Positions 36,353 through 46,551 are shown, counted from the first letter of the stretch. The stretch is 64,000 nt of DNA from Tenrec ecaudatus (GCF_050624435.1 NC_134535.1:125351731-125415730), one strand, 5' to 3'. The notes: generated by a model from the letters alone, not told the origin. Made by a program: numbers and translations.

Positions 36353-36488
36353 ACCATTCTTATTGTATATTTGAAACTTAATTTCTTTTGAAGGTATGAA
36401 ACAAATTATTTCCTTGTTTTTTTCTTCTAAAATGTAATAGGTAGGCAATCCTTGGAAAAATTGACACTGAGTAGTGAAATACAATATA

Positions 36489-36909
36489 CAATAGTCCCCA
36501 CTTATCCATGGTTTGTTTTCCAAAGTTTCTGCAGTCCACTCTGCTCCAATTATAGTAGTTTATTGATATGTCAGTATGCTTGTGCCATCCACTTCACTTA
36601 ATTTTTATTACAATATATTTCTCTGATGGTCTATATTATTTTTATTTTTTATTATTAACCACTTACTATGCCTAATTCATAAATTAAATTCATATACCTT
36701 TATAAAAGGTATATATGTATAGAAAATAGTTTTTACTGCACATGACAGATGAGATTATCTGTTCCAGTAAAGACTTAGAGACTCAGAAACTCTATATACA
36801 GTCACTATGAGTCAGAATCCACTTGACGACAGTGGGTATGGGTTTTGGTACTATCTATTGTTTCAGGCATTCACTGGTGATCTTGGATAAGGACAAGGAG
36901 GGACTATTA
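36489..36909 (+). mobile_element. Tigger (TcMar) non-autonomous DNA transposon
   Basis: The terminal repeat CAATAGTCCCCACTTATCC at the left, after TA (36487-36488), is mirrored at the right by 'ggacaaggagggactatt' followed by TA. The interior 'aaccacttactatgcctaat' and 'tttcaggcattcactggtga' match the MER2/Tigger group as I know it. An AfroSINE fragment sits inside. There is no transposase, so it would have been mobilised in trans. Confidence 0.75.
36745..36855 (+). mobile_element. AfroSINE 3' half nested in Tigger
   Basis: 'gtaaagacttagagactcag' and 'cagtcactatgagtcagaat' are the middle and tail of an AfroSINE. Tigger sequence resumes at 'ggtactatctattgtttcag'. Confidence 0.8.
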
Positions 36910-37069
36910 TATGTTATATTTTAAATGAAGTGTAATGCTTGATTACCTATAATTTTCCACTCCCAACCTTCCTCTAACACATTAAACCATCATGTAAATT
37001 CTTGAATCTTAATTTAAATCTTTACTTTCTAGGCTGTAATCTTTAAGGGCGAAAATTGTCAGGTCTTTT

Positions 37070-37156
37070 CTTCTATGGTGGAGCTGGTGAGTTCAAATCA
37101 CAAATCTTTGGATTACCAGCCAATCACTTAACCAATGTGTCATCAGGACTTCTTAT
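37070..37156 (-). mobile_element. AfroSINE 5' fragment
   Basis: In reverse: 'gagctggtgagttcaaatca', 'ttaccagccaatcacttaac' and 'gtcatcaggacttctta', i.e. the promoter half only. Confidence 0.75.
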
Positions 37157-37332
37157 GGTAAAGAATAGCCCTTTAAATGGGATATCTGAAAATAATAATA
37201 ATAAAAGAGTGGGATATCTAAATTCACATTGCTGAAAAGCCTTGCTATAAAGGCTCTCAAGCCTTTTCCAACGTTCCTGTGGGAAGCCAGACAATGCATC
37301 ATATGAGAAGAAAGACTTGTTACAACCTCCAT

Positions 37333-37338
37333 TTTATT
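37333..37338 (-). promoter_or_regulatory. Candidate polyadenylation signal of the connexin-like gene
   Basis: TTTATT on the plus strand gives AATAAA on the minus strand, about 130 bases past the stop codon. The position is plausible for a short 3' UTR, but in AT-rich sequence such hexamers are common. Confidence 0.4.
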
Positions 37339-37467
37339 TTTTGAACTTAAGAGACTTAGGGGGATAGGAAATAAGGATGCATTATGTTTTACTTCAGTAA
37401 AAATTCACTTAAAGTCTCTTTTGTAATCAGTCCATGTATTATAATCTTGATGAATATCAGTGAAATG

Positions 37468-38214
37468 TCAGGATTTTGTAGAGCTTTTATATTTCTGAGC
37501 CTGAGTACTCCTCTTCAGGATGTATTCATTTATGGTATACAGGAAGAACATAAGACATAAACTCATTATAGCCACTGAAACTGCAGATAGAATTATGATG
37601 GACATTATCTTTTCCTGGGTTCCTCTTATCACACATGGATAAGATCCAGGACACTCAGAAGCACTGCAGAAAACAGCACCTTTAACCAGTGGTAGGTGAT
37701 AGTGAAGAAGGATGACCAAGAAAACTACTTGTACAGTTAATTGTATCAGAAAGTAGACAAGATACATTGCTAACAGATACTTTTCTTGGGATAAGTCCAA
37801 AATTCCTTCATCTTTCATCTTTCCATGGCTTTCTTTAATGTCAGTATCACTGGAATTTTGTTGTAAAGATCTCTTCTTAAAAATCTTGTTTTGTTTATGG
37901 ACTGTTTGAGAGATAAAAAACTCCATCACAAAAAAGATGGAGGAAAAGACAAAGCCAATTACATACCAAACACCTAGAATAGGTCTGCTGAAGTGGCTCT
38001 CATAGCATTCTACTAGACAGATTTGGGAGATATTTCCATGGCACTGAAAATCTTCGCCCAGATCAGTCCAGCTGATTTGTACTACATAAACCACTGAAAC
38101 ATACAGTGCTGTCAAACTGAACCACAGTGCTCGCCCTATGTAGAAGTTTGTGGGGTCCTTGCTCATCTCCAGTATGGTAGGTACCATGCCCCACATTGAA
38201 GGATCCTTTGCCAT
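37468..38214 (-). CDS. Divergent connexin-family gap-junction protein
   Basis: An intact 248-codon frame ending in TGA. Four hydrophobic segments lie at about residues 28-47, 79-101, 147-170 and 203-226, with both ends and a 45-residue basic loop on the cytoplasmic side: the connexin topology. The two extracellular loops each carry three cysteines: C58-x7-C66-x3-C70 and C183-x4-C188-x5-C194. The second spacing, and the following 'GTQEKI' in place of the usual 'PTEKT', are connexin hallmarks; the first loop has one residue more than the usual C-x6-C-x3-C. The GRxLW at the start of TM1 also fits. The start is the ATG at 38214 (context gccaagATGG), eight bases after a splice acceptor; connexin coding regions usually sit in one exon behind a spliced 5' UTR. 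The N-terminus before TM1 is about six residues longer than usual, and Met7 would remove these. Connexins form hexameric channels that dock between cells. The divergence prevents a paralogue name, and transcription is unproven. Confidence 0.75.
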   Translation of the reverse strand: MAKDPSMWGMVPTILEMSKDPTNFYIGRALWFSLTALYVSVVYVVQISWTDLGEDFQCHGNISQICLVECYESHFSRPILGVWYVIGFVFSSIFFVMEFFISQTVHKQNKIFKKRSLQQNSSDTDIKESHGKMKDEGILDLSQEKYLLAMYLVYFLIQLTVQVVFLVILLHYHLPLVKGAVFCSASECPGSYPCVIRGTQEKIMSIIILSAVSVAIMSLCLMFFLYTINEYILKRSTQAQKYKSSTKS

Positions 38215-38222
38215 CTTGGCAC

Positions 38223-38240
38223 CTATGAGGACAAAAACAA
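38223..38240 (-). promoter_or_regulatory. Splice acceptor before the connexin-like coding exon
   Basis: In the minus direction a T-rich tract (ctactttgtttttgtcctc) runs into atAG, with AG at 38224-38223. The exon would begin GTGCCAAG and reach the ATG eight bases later. A short 5' leader on the coding exon is typical for connexin genes. The donor exon was not identified. Confidence 0.6.
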
Positions 38241-39066
38241 AGTAGAATCATGAGGAAGGATGACTGAATTTTAACTCACTTGTGTAGTCTCCTTCCTATG
38301 TGCTTAATGTACATAAGAAAAAAATTAAGTAAATGACAAAGTAAATAAAGAGGGAAAAACAAAATAAAAAAGGGAGGAGAAAGATAGCTATTCGGTTGGA
38401 GCAGTATAAAATCTTCCCAACTGACATATAAATATGGTAAGAAAGATCATGGGAGACTAAACAATGAAAAATGATAAAGAACTCATGGTGATATCTCATA
38501 GAGTAATTTCTTCTAGCTTTATTAAACTGTTAGTAGGTACTGTATTTTAGGGACATAATTATGAAAAATGATTGGTTTTTAGGAAATCTGTAAGTACTGT
38601 AATACGCTATGTACAGAAAAGTTTTTTAAGATACACAATCACAGTTTAAATTCTTGCTTAAAAATAGTTTTCCTATGTTCTTTCTCCACTACAGTTCTGT
38701 TGTTTTATCATGTTGTAATAGCTAAATATTTTGCAGTGATGACAGAAGTTGTGCCAATGGGATTTCAAATGCAAACAAGTCTCAAATGGAAGCTGAATTT
38801 ACAGACTAAGATAGATTAGTAAGAAAGGTCAGGTGACATCCTTTTGAAAGTGAGCCAATGAAAACTTGTGGATGACAAAAAAACATTGACTTACTTCCTT
38901 TGAAGGTATCATTGAGAGGCATCAATGCACACAAGAGAGTATCATATTTGGTGAAGTAGAATGCCAATGAGAATGAAAATGTGAGATGTATTGTCACAAT
39001 AGTTACAAATGGTCTTAAATATGCCAGTGAATGTGAGGATAGCCAAGACTAAATATCAGTTATTTA
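38241..39066. other. Probable intron or upstream region of the connexin-like gene
   Basis: AT-rich, with no repeats or open frames recognised. A 5' non-coding exon could lie here or further upstream but has no visible signature. Confidence 0.4.
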
Positions 39067-39067
39067 T

Positions 39068-39122
39068 TACTGTACATAAGGTCACCATGAATTGGGATTG
39101 ATTTGATGACTGCGAACACTAT
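39068..39122 (+). mobile_element. AfroSINE tail fragment
   Basis: 'gtcaccatgaattgggattg' followed by 'atttgatgactgcgaaca' matches the AfroSINE 3' tail only. Confidence 0.6.
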
Positions 39123-40954
39123 TTACTTTTTATTAAATGTAATCTTTCTCTGTGGATCATTCAACAAGCTTGGTTTAGATCTTTTTATCATGGTTTCTTA
39201 AACACTAAGTTGAAGAAAATAGAAACTCAGAAGTAAGAGAAAATAAGTAAATTATTATTTAGGATTAGGGGTTGAGCAGACCTACTACTCATTATTACTG
39301 TATTAAAGTTGTACCGAGAAAGGGTGTGGTTCAAGATCATCTCAAAGTACAAGAGTTAATATAGAAAAAGATGAAATTCATATGCTATAACAATGTTAGG
39401 CTTATTAGTCAACCTTCCATTCCTCAGTCTCAGACATTTCTAAATAGGCTTTCTTCTCATCCTATAACTTTCTTTCCTTTGGATTTTGTGTAACTATTTG
39501 TCTCTTTCTCAAAACTAGCCTTTCTCATATAGAAAGAGGTAAACAAGGGGGTGGGGAGCATCGACCAAGAAGAAGTTGCTTTTTTCCCTTCCATTACTTG
39601 AAATACCTTGAGTTAACCAATGCTCAGAGATCTTCTGTAAAAAGCTGTATATTTTAACTGCCTCAAGAGTTAGCTTTGAAGTAGTAGTACGAGATCACAC
39701 GGAAAAGTTATTTATCTTCTTTTCTTATGCCTTGTTTTATCAGAATATTCTCCTGCAAAAAGAAACAAGTAGTACATTTTGATGTCAAAAAGAATTTTAA
39801 AAACATAATAATGACTGTCTGTGAAGGTATTCAATGTCTTAGGTAAGAAATGTATACCAAATAAAATTTGAATGTCCAAGAGAAAAACATTCATTTTGCA
39901 ATATTCATTGTCATTCTACTTACTAATCTCCTTTTTCTAATTTTCCCTTATCCGGCTTTAACCCCAATCCATTTCATTTCTTAACATCTTTGTACTGTTT
40001 ATGAAGTATTTATATATACATACTGTTTATTCTCATCACAAACAGCGTCATTAACTTATTTTTATAAGCTATGTACCAACCTCTGCCAATCAATCCGCTT
40101 CAGTCAACAGTGTGGTTCCAACTGTCATGGAACTCCCATAGGAATCTGGCTAAGTGCTTAAAGGTAAACTTCTACCACCTGTTTCTGAAAGGTCTTAAGT
40201 GGGTTAACTGAAACGATTGGTGTCATTTCAGGTTTCTTTTAAAAGCCAACCAGCAATTTCAAAACCTATTTCTGATTAACCAATCAGACTGAGAATGGAT
40301 CGATACATAATGATTGCCTTATATTAGGAAAAGAGCTTAAACTCATTATTTGTATTACACTCCGCTGCTTATTTGAAATGTTCACTTATTCACAGATATT
40401 TGGAAAATTAGGCACAGTTTTCAGTATAGAAAAATGAACAAGATGGTCCTTGCCTTTAGTTTCAGATCTGATGGTAGAAAATGGTTTTTGAATCTATTTA
40501 TTTATTTATTTTTTGCAAAAAATTTATCAGGATTTCTGTGGTTTCTGTGATTCACTTTTCCCTCCCCTCCCATAATCTGGAAAGGCATTTTCAGTATACT
40601 TTACAAATACTCTTAACATTCAACACTTGCTTCAGTCATCTACCAGGCTAGAGAAGTTTGTGTTGGGCCAGCATCAGAGTTTGACTTCATGCTCTAATCC
40701 CCTCCTATTCTCTCAGCTTATCACCCCCAGATTTCTTTCACATGTATCATTTCTTAACGAACATTTCACTTGCTTGACTTTGTCTCAGAATCCATTACTA
40801 GAAAATTCAACTAACAACATTCCTCTTCAGATATTTAGAAGCTTAAAGAAAAGCTAAACCCAGAGTGAGTAGATTGCCCTTTAGCCCTAAGATTATAGGG
40901 ACTTGAAAGCCAAACACTCTAGAAGTCACTGTACTTAATCCTTGTCCATCTCTG
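39123..40954. other. Long stretch without recognised features
   Basis: No sustained frame, RNA gene or repeat family recognised. A (TTTA)n-like patch is at 40495-40512. Confidence 0.5.
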
Positions 40955-41150
40955 GGTGATGTGAATGGTTAATTGTTCAGTTACTACTGGAAAGATTGGA
41001 GGTTTTAATCCACCCAGAAGGCTTTAGAAGAAAGATCTGGAGACCTACTTCCAAATATCAGCCATTAAAATTTTAATGGAGCATATAATTCTACTCCGAC
41101 ACACGTGGAGCCACCTTTAGTTGGAGTCCACTGGAGAGGGGGGCAATTGG
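40955..41150 (+). mobile_element. AfroSINE
   Basis: Degenerate plus-strand copy: 'tggttaattgttcagttact', 'ggaggttttaatccaccca', 'gaagaaagatctggagacct' and the tail 'agttggagtccactgga'. Confidence 0.75.
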
Positions 41151-41476
41151 TTTTTAAATCTCTGTCCTGGTTCTCTCTGAAAATGAATATTCAGCTAGTG
41201 CAGAAGAGATACAGATTTGCATCCGCTGTCTCTGTGAAAACGCCACAAAGCAAGAAGCTCCTCTTGTACTGACACGGACCTGGTGAGTTGGTGATGCCAA
41301 CTTCTGCTTGACTTAGGAAAAATTATGCACTAACTTTAAAATTGGAAATGACACAGGATGCAATTAGTTGAAACTCTTCCCAGATGACACTTCTGAGATG
41401 ATACTCTTCTAATTTGGGGGAAATTAACCCCCCCATCCCCAATATCTTAAAAATCTGTTAAGTAAATTTTTATAAC

Positions 41477-42412
41477 AAGATGGTGTCCAGGTAGAATCAC
41501 TGGCTTGGTGCTCCTGCTGTTAATTGGAAAGTTAAGAGTTAAGGAGGCCAATAGTGGGAGACAGGATACCTGAAACAAAGTTCGAGTGGACTAGGGTCTA
41601 TGGTTTAGACCCCCCCCACCCTGCGATGTTCACCCACGGAGCGATTTGAGAGCTCCTGAAAAGCTCTAAGTTCTCCGCGTCTGCCCGAGGGCCTTGCTAA
41701 TCCCTGGCCAGGTCCAGCAGGGCAGAGTCTGCAACCCCTTCATGCACTCAAGATCTGAGGCCCACATAGTGCAGTAGTTTCCCCAAATGCTGTCTAAAGG
41801 TGGTCATAGCCCCAGGCTCACGACAGCCTCCAAGAACTAGCCACAAGCTTCACCCCAGAGGTCACCTCTCTGCACCTTGCTGCTCTTGCATTCGCGGGCT
41901 TTGCATCTCCTCTCCCCTGCCAGGAATAAAGCGACTGCATGGGCCATCCGGTTTACCCTCTGCCCAGCTCCTTGCCTGCCAGCAAGGGTAACCACAGAAA
42001 AGTGGACACTAATTTGTTTCAAATGAAGAGCCCCTTGGATATTTACCCATGGTAGAGTGTAGATCCCTGGAAAACAGTCTGTGGAATTGTGCAGGAGGCC
42101 CCAAACCTACTGAGCTAATCTGGTATCAGGTATCAGAAGACCTAAAACAATCATACCACTGTGAATGTGTGGGGTCGGAAAGGAGACCCAAAGCCATTTG
42201 TAGACAATTGTACGTCCCCTCAAAGAAGGGTCACAGGAAAGAGATGAGTCAGCCAGAGTGCAGTACAGCACTCACAAAACTATTCCTCTAATTCTTTAAT
42301 GCTTCCGCCCCTAACTATCATGACCCCAGTTCTACCTTACAAACCAGGCTAGAAAGGAGCATGTGCACTGGTACAGATAAGGGCTTTCAACACATGAAAT
42401 CTCGTTCTATAT
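41477..42412 (+). mobile_element. L1 deletion derivative: 5' UTR joined to 3' UTR, no ORFs
   Basis: It begins with the L1 5' terminus 'aagatggtgtccaggtagaa', identical over 24 bases to the reverse complement of 3034-3057. To about 42126 it stays collinear with that L1's 5' UTR ('aaggaggccaatagtgggag', 'ccaagaactagccacaag', 'tgtgcaggagg'). It then switches to L1 3' UTR ('tatcaggtatcagaagacct', 'cataccactgtgaatgtgtg', 'catgtgcactggtacagata'), matching the reverse complement of 30000-30270. ORF1 and ORF2 are completely absent and the 3' terminus is also missing. It is a non-autonomous remnant of about 0.9 kb. Confidence 0.75.
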
Positions 42413-42427
42413 TCATATACATATAAA

Positions 42428-42471
42428 TGTTATTGGTTTTCTTTCTCTAGAGAACCCAGCCTAACATATAT
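42428..42471 (-). mobile_element. LTR terminal fragment
   Basis: 'ttctctagagaacccagcct' followed by 'aaca' is the reversed start of an LTR of the tgttagnctgggt type. Only about 40 bp are present; the mariner follows directly. Confidence 0.5.
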
Positions 42472-43385
42472 CCATTGAATAAGATAACTTCCTGAGTTCT
42501 AATAGTTTCTTCTTCTTCTTGTTGTTCACAAACAACCGTATCATCTTCCAAGTACTCTCCATTACACTTAATATATTTAACAAATCTGCTATTCCATTCA
42601 TGGAAACATTTTTCAAACTCATCTGTTTGCATGGTTGAAAGTACCTCCCTCGTTTATTTTTTTATTTCACCTCTTCTACATTATCAAATCGCTGTCCTTT
42701 CATGTCCCTCTGTAGTCATGGAAACAAAAAGAAGTTGCAAAGATCAGTCATGTGAGTAAAGTTTGGGGGAGGCAAGAGAGACAGGCTGATTTTTGCCAAA
42801 AACTGGCACACTGAGATGGCTGCGTGAGCAAGGACATTGTCGTGGTGGCAAAACCATTCCCCTGTCTGCCACAAATCAATCTTTTTTTTTTTTGTCACAC
42901 ACTATTATACTATCTTTTCAGAACCTCTAAATAGAAAGCTTTATTTACAGTCTGACCTGGTGGAACACACTCCAAATGCACTACTAGCTGACATTTTCAT
43001 CCATTTGGAAAGTTGGTGGAAGTCCAGAATGAGGTTTATCATCAATCAACATTTCACATTTTCTGAAATGAGAAAACCATTTGTACACTTGAATTTTTCA
43101 CATAGTGCTGTCCTTGTAAGCTGTGCTCAACATCACAACTGTTTCTGTGACATTTTTCCTGAGCAGGAAACAAAATTTCACAGCTATACATTGTTCTCTT
43201 AAATTGGCCATCATGAAAATTAAGGTTTGAGTGATACTGCTTTTATGAAAAAAAATTCACTGTGACCAGAGAGAACCTTCTGAAGTGATGCCACTGGGTG
43301 CACTAACTCAGGGAAATTTGCTCCATGCTTGCCTAGCAGGAGAAATGCATAATATGCTTCCATTGGGGGGAGGGGGGAGGTACCT
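42472..43385 (-). mobile_element. Mariner DNA transposon, second copy with the shared internal deletion
   Basis: Minus-strand mariner, collinear with 23813-24707. The reading starts near 43216 ('MANLREQCIAVKFCFLL'-like). 'FCHHDNVLAHAAISVCQFLAK' straddles about 42790-42852 with the second catalytic aspartate, and 'DLCNFFLF' (about 42719-42745) holds an N where the third catalytic aspartate or glutamate region begins. The C-terminal 'FEKCFHEWNSRFVKYI' is at about 42570-42620. The stretch carrying the first catalytic aspartate is missing at the same point as in the other copy. An 11-base T run at 42883-42893 marks a further slip. Dead and non-autonomous. Confidence 0.85.
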
Positions 43386-43387
43386 CC

Positions 43388-43452
43388 TTGTATTGTTTTA
43401 AGTCACCATATTTCTGGATGATTTGTTATGTAGGAATAGATAATTAATATAT
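43388..43452 (+). mobile_element. MaLR-type LTR end fragment
   Basis: 'ttgttttaagtcaccatatt' followed by 'atttgttatgtaggaataga' resembles the 3' end of MLT1-like LTRs (ERVL-MaLR). Short and diverged. Confidence 0.5.
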
Positions 43453-43807
43453 GTTGCATTATGTTTTTGGAAGACAATGGTGATTTTCTTCTGTCCGGGA
43501 TACCTGGGTTAAATTCTGTCCAGTGTACTTCTTTCATAGCCACTATTCTTCTGTCACTGATGGACTGTGTGCTGCTTTGATGGTGAACAAGTTACAGTGG
43601 TGCTTTCACTCTGAGATTAACTGGGAAGGAAGCCAAGATGATCTACTTTCCAATGATTCTGTGGATCACAATGATCCAATCCCCATATTATCACCATACT
43701 GAGCAATATTTTGCTGTGTTGTGTATGGGATCTCCATTAAGTGGGAGTCAATTTGACAACAGGTAACAATGAGCACACAGTGTAATTCAGTGAACTAAGC
43801 AATGGAT
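43453..43807. other. Unassigned stretch
   Basis: Possibly an old repeat, but no family recognised. Confidence 0.4.
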
Positions 43808-43914
43808 GATGAGCCCTGGTAGTGTAGTGGTTACTCATTGGGCTGTCGTCTGCATGGTCAGCAGTTTGAAACCACAGGGGGTCACTATGAGTCAGTATGG
43901 ATTCGAAGCCAGTG
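43808..43914 (+). mobile_element. AfroSINE with central deletion
   Basis: 'gatgagccctggtagtgtag', 'gcagtttgaaaccacaggg', then directly 'gtcactatgagtcagtatgg': the promoter half is joined to the tail with about 80 bp of middle missing. Confidence 0.85.
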
Positions 43915-44679
43915 TGAGAGAGAGGAACAATGGATAGAAAATGTGGGATTGTGAGTACCTTGATCTAAAAAAAAATGGTAAAACTGATGCTGTGCCCGTT
44001 CTGAATGTAGTTTTTAGGAGAAACAGCAAGTTCTACTTTGGTTTCTGGGAACTACAATCTGCTATGTAAGAAAGTTGATTACTTTGTTGAAAATACTGTG
44101 GTATACCCTGAAATGGAAAGAGGTCCAGCTGAGCCACAACTTCAGTCATCCTGTCTTGATGTGAGACATGTAAATGAAGCCGTACTGGGCTGACCTGTCC
44201 AGCTTTATCACAGCTGAATACTGTCAAGGTAATCATATGGATGCAATTTGCAATTGATATATTGCATAGTTGATGCTTTCCTGAATTCATGAATCACAAA
44301 ATTCTGACATAATATAATAGTGGTTTCAACTCACTAAACTTAAGGGCAATTTATGATGAATTAATAGACAAATGAGATTTTAAAAATTTTGGTGAATTTT
44401 CTCCCTGCCACTATAATAATACAATCAGAAAAATATATTCTAAGGGTTAATTTGTTTAAAGATGTAATTTGAAAGTTAGATGATTAGATTTCTGAATAGG
44501 TACTCAAGAACTAGAAGTAGATATCGTTATAGTTAGAAACCAGAGAATATTCTCAATAGATTAAAATTAATGTTGCTTTAAATAGTTCTGCAATCTATAA
44601 ATCTTGATATAGTTCACCTTCACTTATTATTTCAGCCTCTATCCTTTTCTTATCAGCGGAATGATTGTATGCACATTAA
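43915..44679. other. Unassigned stretch
   Basis: No repeat or gene recognised; AT-rich after 44300. Confidence 0.45.
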
Positions 44680-44684
44680 GTCAG

Positions 44685-45242
44685 TGTGTTCGTACAGGTA
44701 GACTGGAGAAACACATTCATAGACGCTCATATGTATATAAGAGGTTTTATATATAACAGCAATTGAATATTGAGAAGACATCCTAGCCCAGTCCAGATCA
44801 AGTCCATAAATTTGATATTAGCTCATATGTCTGATACCAACCTATAAAGTCCTCTTTAGACTCATGAAACACATGCAGTGATGCCAAATGAATAAAGATC
44901 ACAGACTAGTGGGTGGAAAGTCTTGTGGATCCCATGGCATTGTAAACAGGGGTCTCCATGTGGCTTCTCCAGCTCCCAGGGCTGCATCAAGGTAGGTCCA
45001 TGCGGCTTCTCCTCAGGGATGTCTCACGGGGAGTCAGTCTGCCAGTAGAAAGTCTCCAAGAGAGTGAGCTGAGAAAGAGAATGTCTCCTACCTCCAGGTA
45101 GAAAATACAGGAGTTCCCAGAATCCTCGGTAGAAGGCGATACCCACACAGAGGCCTCATTGGCTATGTGACCTGATTGACAGACTAGATCCCACCCTACA
45201 CTTTTAATCCTGAAATTGACACCAAATTTTGTAACTACCACA
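44685..45242 (+). mobile_element. Solo LTR with perfect 5-bp target duplication
   Basis: It starts tgtgttcgtac, ends taactaccaca, and is flanked by gtcag at 44680-44684 and 45243-45247. 558 bp, collinear with the LTR copies at 4652 and 21658. TG...CA ends and a 5-bp duplication are typical for LTRs of ERVL/MaLR type; no internal region is present. Confidence 0.85.
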
Positions 45243-45247
45243 GTCAG

Positions 45248-45338
45248 GATAGCATATTAATAAGGAAGACTCAGAAGAATTGAGGCATTTGAGTCATGGT
45301 TCTGGCAAAGCATATTGAAAGTATCATGGACTGCTGTG
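45248..45338 (+). mobile_element. RTE fragment
   Basis: 'ggttctggcaaagcatattg' with 'gtatcatggactgc' corresponds to 51985-52020 in the plus-strand RTE. Short remnant split from its neighbours by the LTRs on both sides. Confidence 0.5.
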
Positions 45339-45490
45339 TTAGACTGGGTTCTCTAGAGAAGCAAAACTAGTGATGCTTGTATGTATTGTACATAGAAGTA
45401 TATATATTTCTATATATTACATAGAAATGGCTTACATAGTTGTAGAAATAAATAAGTCCAGTCTGGTTCAAGCCAGTCTTCTCCAGGAAC
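45339..45490 (+). mobile_element. LTR 5' fragment, related family
   Basis: 'tgtgttagactgggttctct' then 'agagaagcaaaactagtgat' and 'aaatggcttacatagttgta' look like the start of an LTR related to, but distinct from, the solo LTRs elsewhere. It stops where RTE sequence begins. Confidence 0.5.
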
Positions 45491-46052
45491 TGGTCAATCC
45501 TGATAACATGCATGAAATATGTGAGATTCTGACTGTCCTCATTTCCAAGACCATTCTTGTACTTCTTCCGAGGCAGATTTGTTTGTTCTTCTGGTATTTT
45601 CAGTTTTCTTTGTCAGCACCATAATCCAAGCGCACCAATTCTTTTGTGGCCTCCCTTATTCAATGTCCAACTTTCACATGCATATAAGGAGATTGACAAG
45701 ACCCTGGCTTGGCTCAGGTGTACCTTAGTCCTCAGAATGGCATCTTGGCTCTTCACCACTTTAAAGAAGTCTTGTGCAGCAGATTTGCTCAATGCAATCC
45801 ATCTGTTGATTTCTTGATTGCTGCTTCCATGAACATTGATTGGAATCCAAGCAAAATGAAATCCTTGACAATTTCAATCTTTTCTCTGTTCATCATGATA
45901 TTTCCTAATGGTTCAGTTGTGAAGATTTTGTTTCTATTCAGTTGCAATTCATACTGAACTTTGCCGCCCTTGGTCTTCACCAGCAAGTACTTCTCACTCT
46001 GAGAAAACCTCTACATATCCGATGTTTTTAATAATCCTTTCTCCAGTGCAGA

Positions 46053-46064
46053 TGCCAAGTTCTT
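46053..46064. repeat. 12-bp direct repeat flanking the GAGT block (left)
   Basis: tgccaagttctt, repeated exactly at 46552-46563. On the left it runs into a T stretch; on the right it continues into RTE sequence. Confidence 0.85.
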
Positions 46065-46551
46065 TTTTTTTTTGTGAGTGAGTGAGTTAGAGAGGGAATG
46101 AGTTAGAGTGAGAGAGTGAGCTAGTGAGAGAGAGTGAATGAGTGAGTTAGTGAGAGAGTGAGTGAGTGAGTAAGTGAAAGAGTGAGAGAGTGAGTGAGTG
46201 AGTGAGTGAGTGAGAGTGGGCGAGAGAGTAAGTGAGTGAGTGAGTTAGTGAGGGAGTGAGAGAGGGAATGAATGAGTGAGAGAGATAGTGAGTGAGAGAG
46301 AGTGAGTGAGAGTGAGTGAGAGTGAGAGTGAGTGAGAGAGTGAGTGAGTGCGAGAGTGAGTGAGACAGAGAGTATGTCAGTGAGAGTGAGGGAGTGAGCA
46401 AGTTAATGAAAGTGAGAGTGAGTGAGAGTAAGAGAGTGAGTGTGAGTGTGAGTAAGTGATTGAGTGAGTGAGAGTGAGTTAGTGAGAGAGTGAGTGAATG
46501 AGTGAGAGTGAGTGAGTGAGTGAGAGCGTGATTGAGTGAGAGTGAGTTAGT
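46065..46551. repeat. GAGT/GAGA-rich tandem repeat, apparently retroposed
   Basis: About 490 bp of imperfect GAGT, GAGA and GTGA units, starting with an oligo-T and bracketed by a 12-bp direct repeat (46053-46064 and 46552-46563). The oligo-T next to one duplication is what a poly(A) tail of a minus-orientation retroposed RNA would look like. Translation gives only a Ser-Leu-Thr-His run with no meaning. Confidence 0.8.

Noticed and set aside
37468-38214. Reading the four-pass protein as a claudin, pannexin or CALHM channel
   Set aside because: The two triple-cysteine loops and the EK motif after the last cysteine fit connexins; claudins have two loop cysteines in a W-GLW-C-C motif, and pannexins have two cysteines per loop.
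42837-43202. Plus-strand open frame of 121 codons
   Set aside because: Exactly antisense to the mariner transposase; a near-identical pattern occurs antisense to the other mariner copy, so it is a shadow of that gene.
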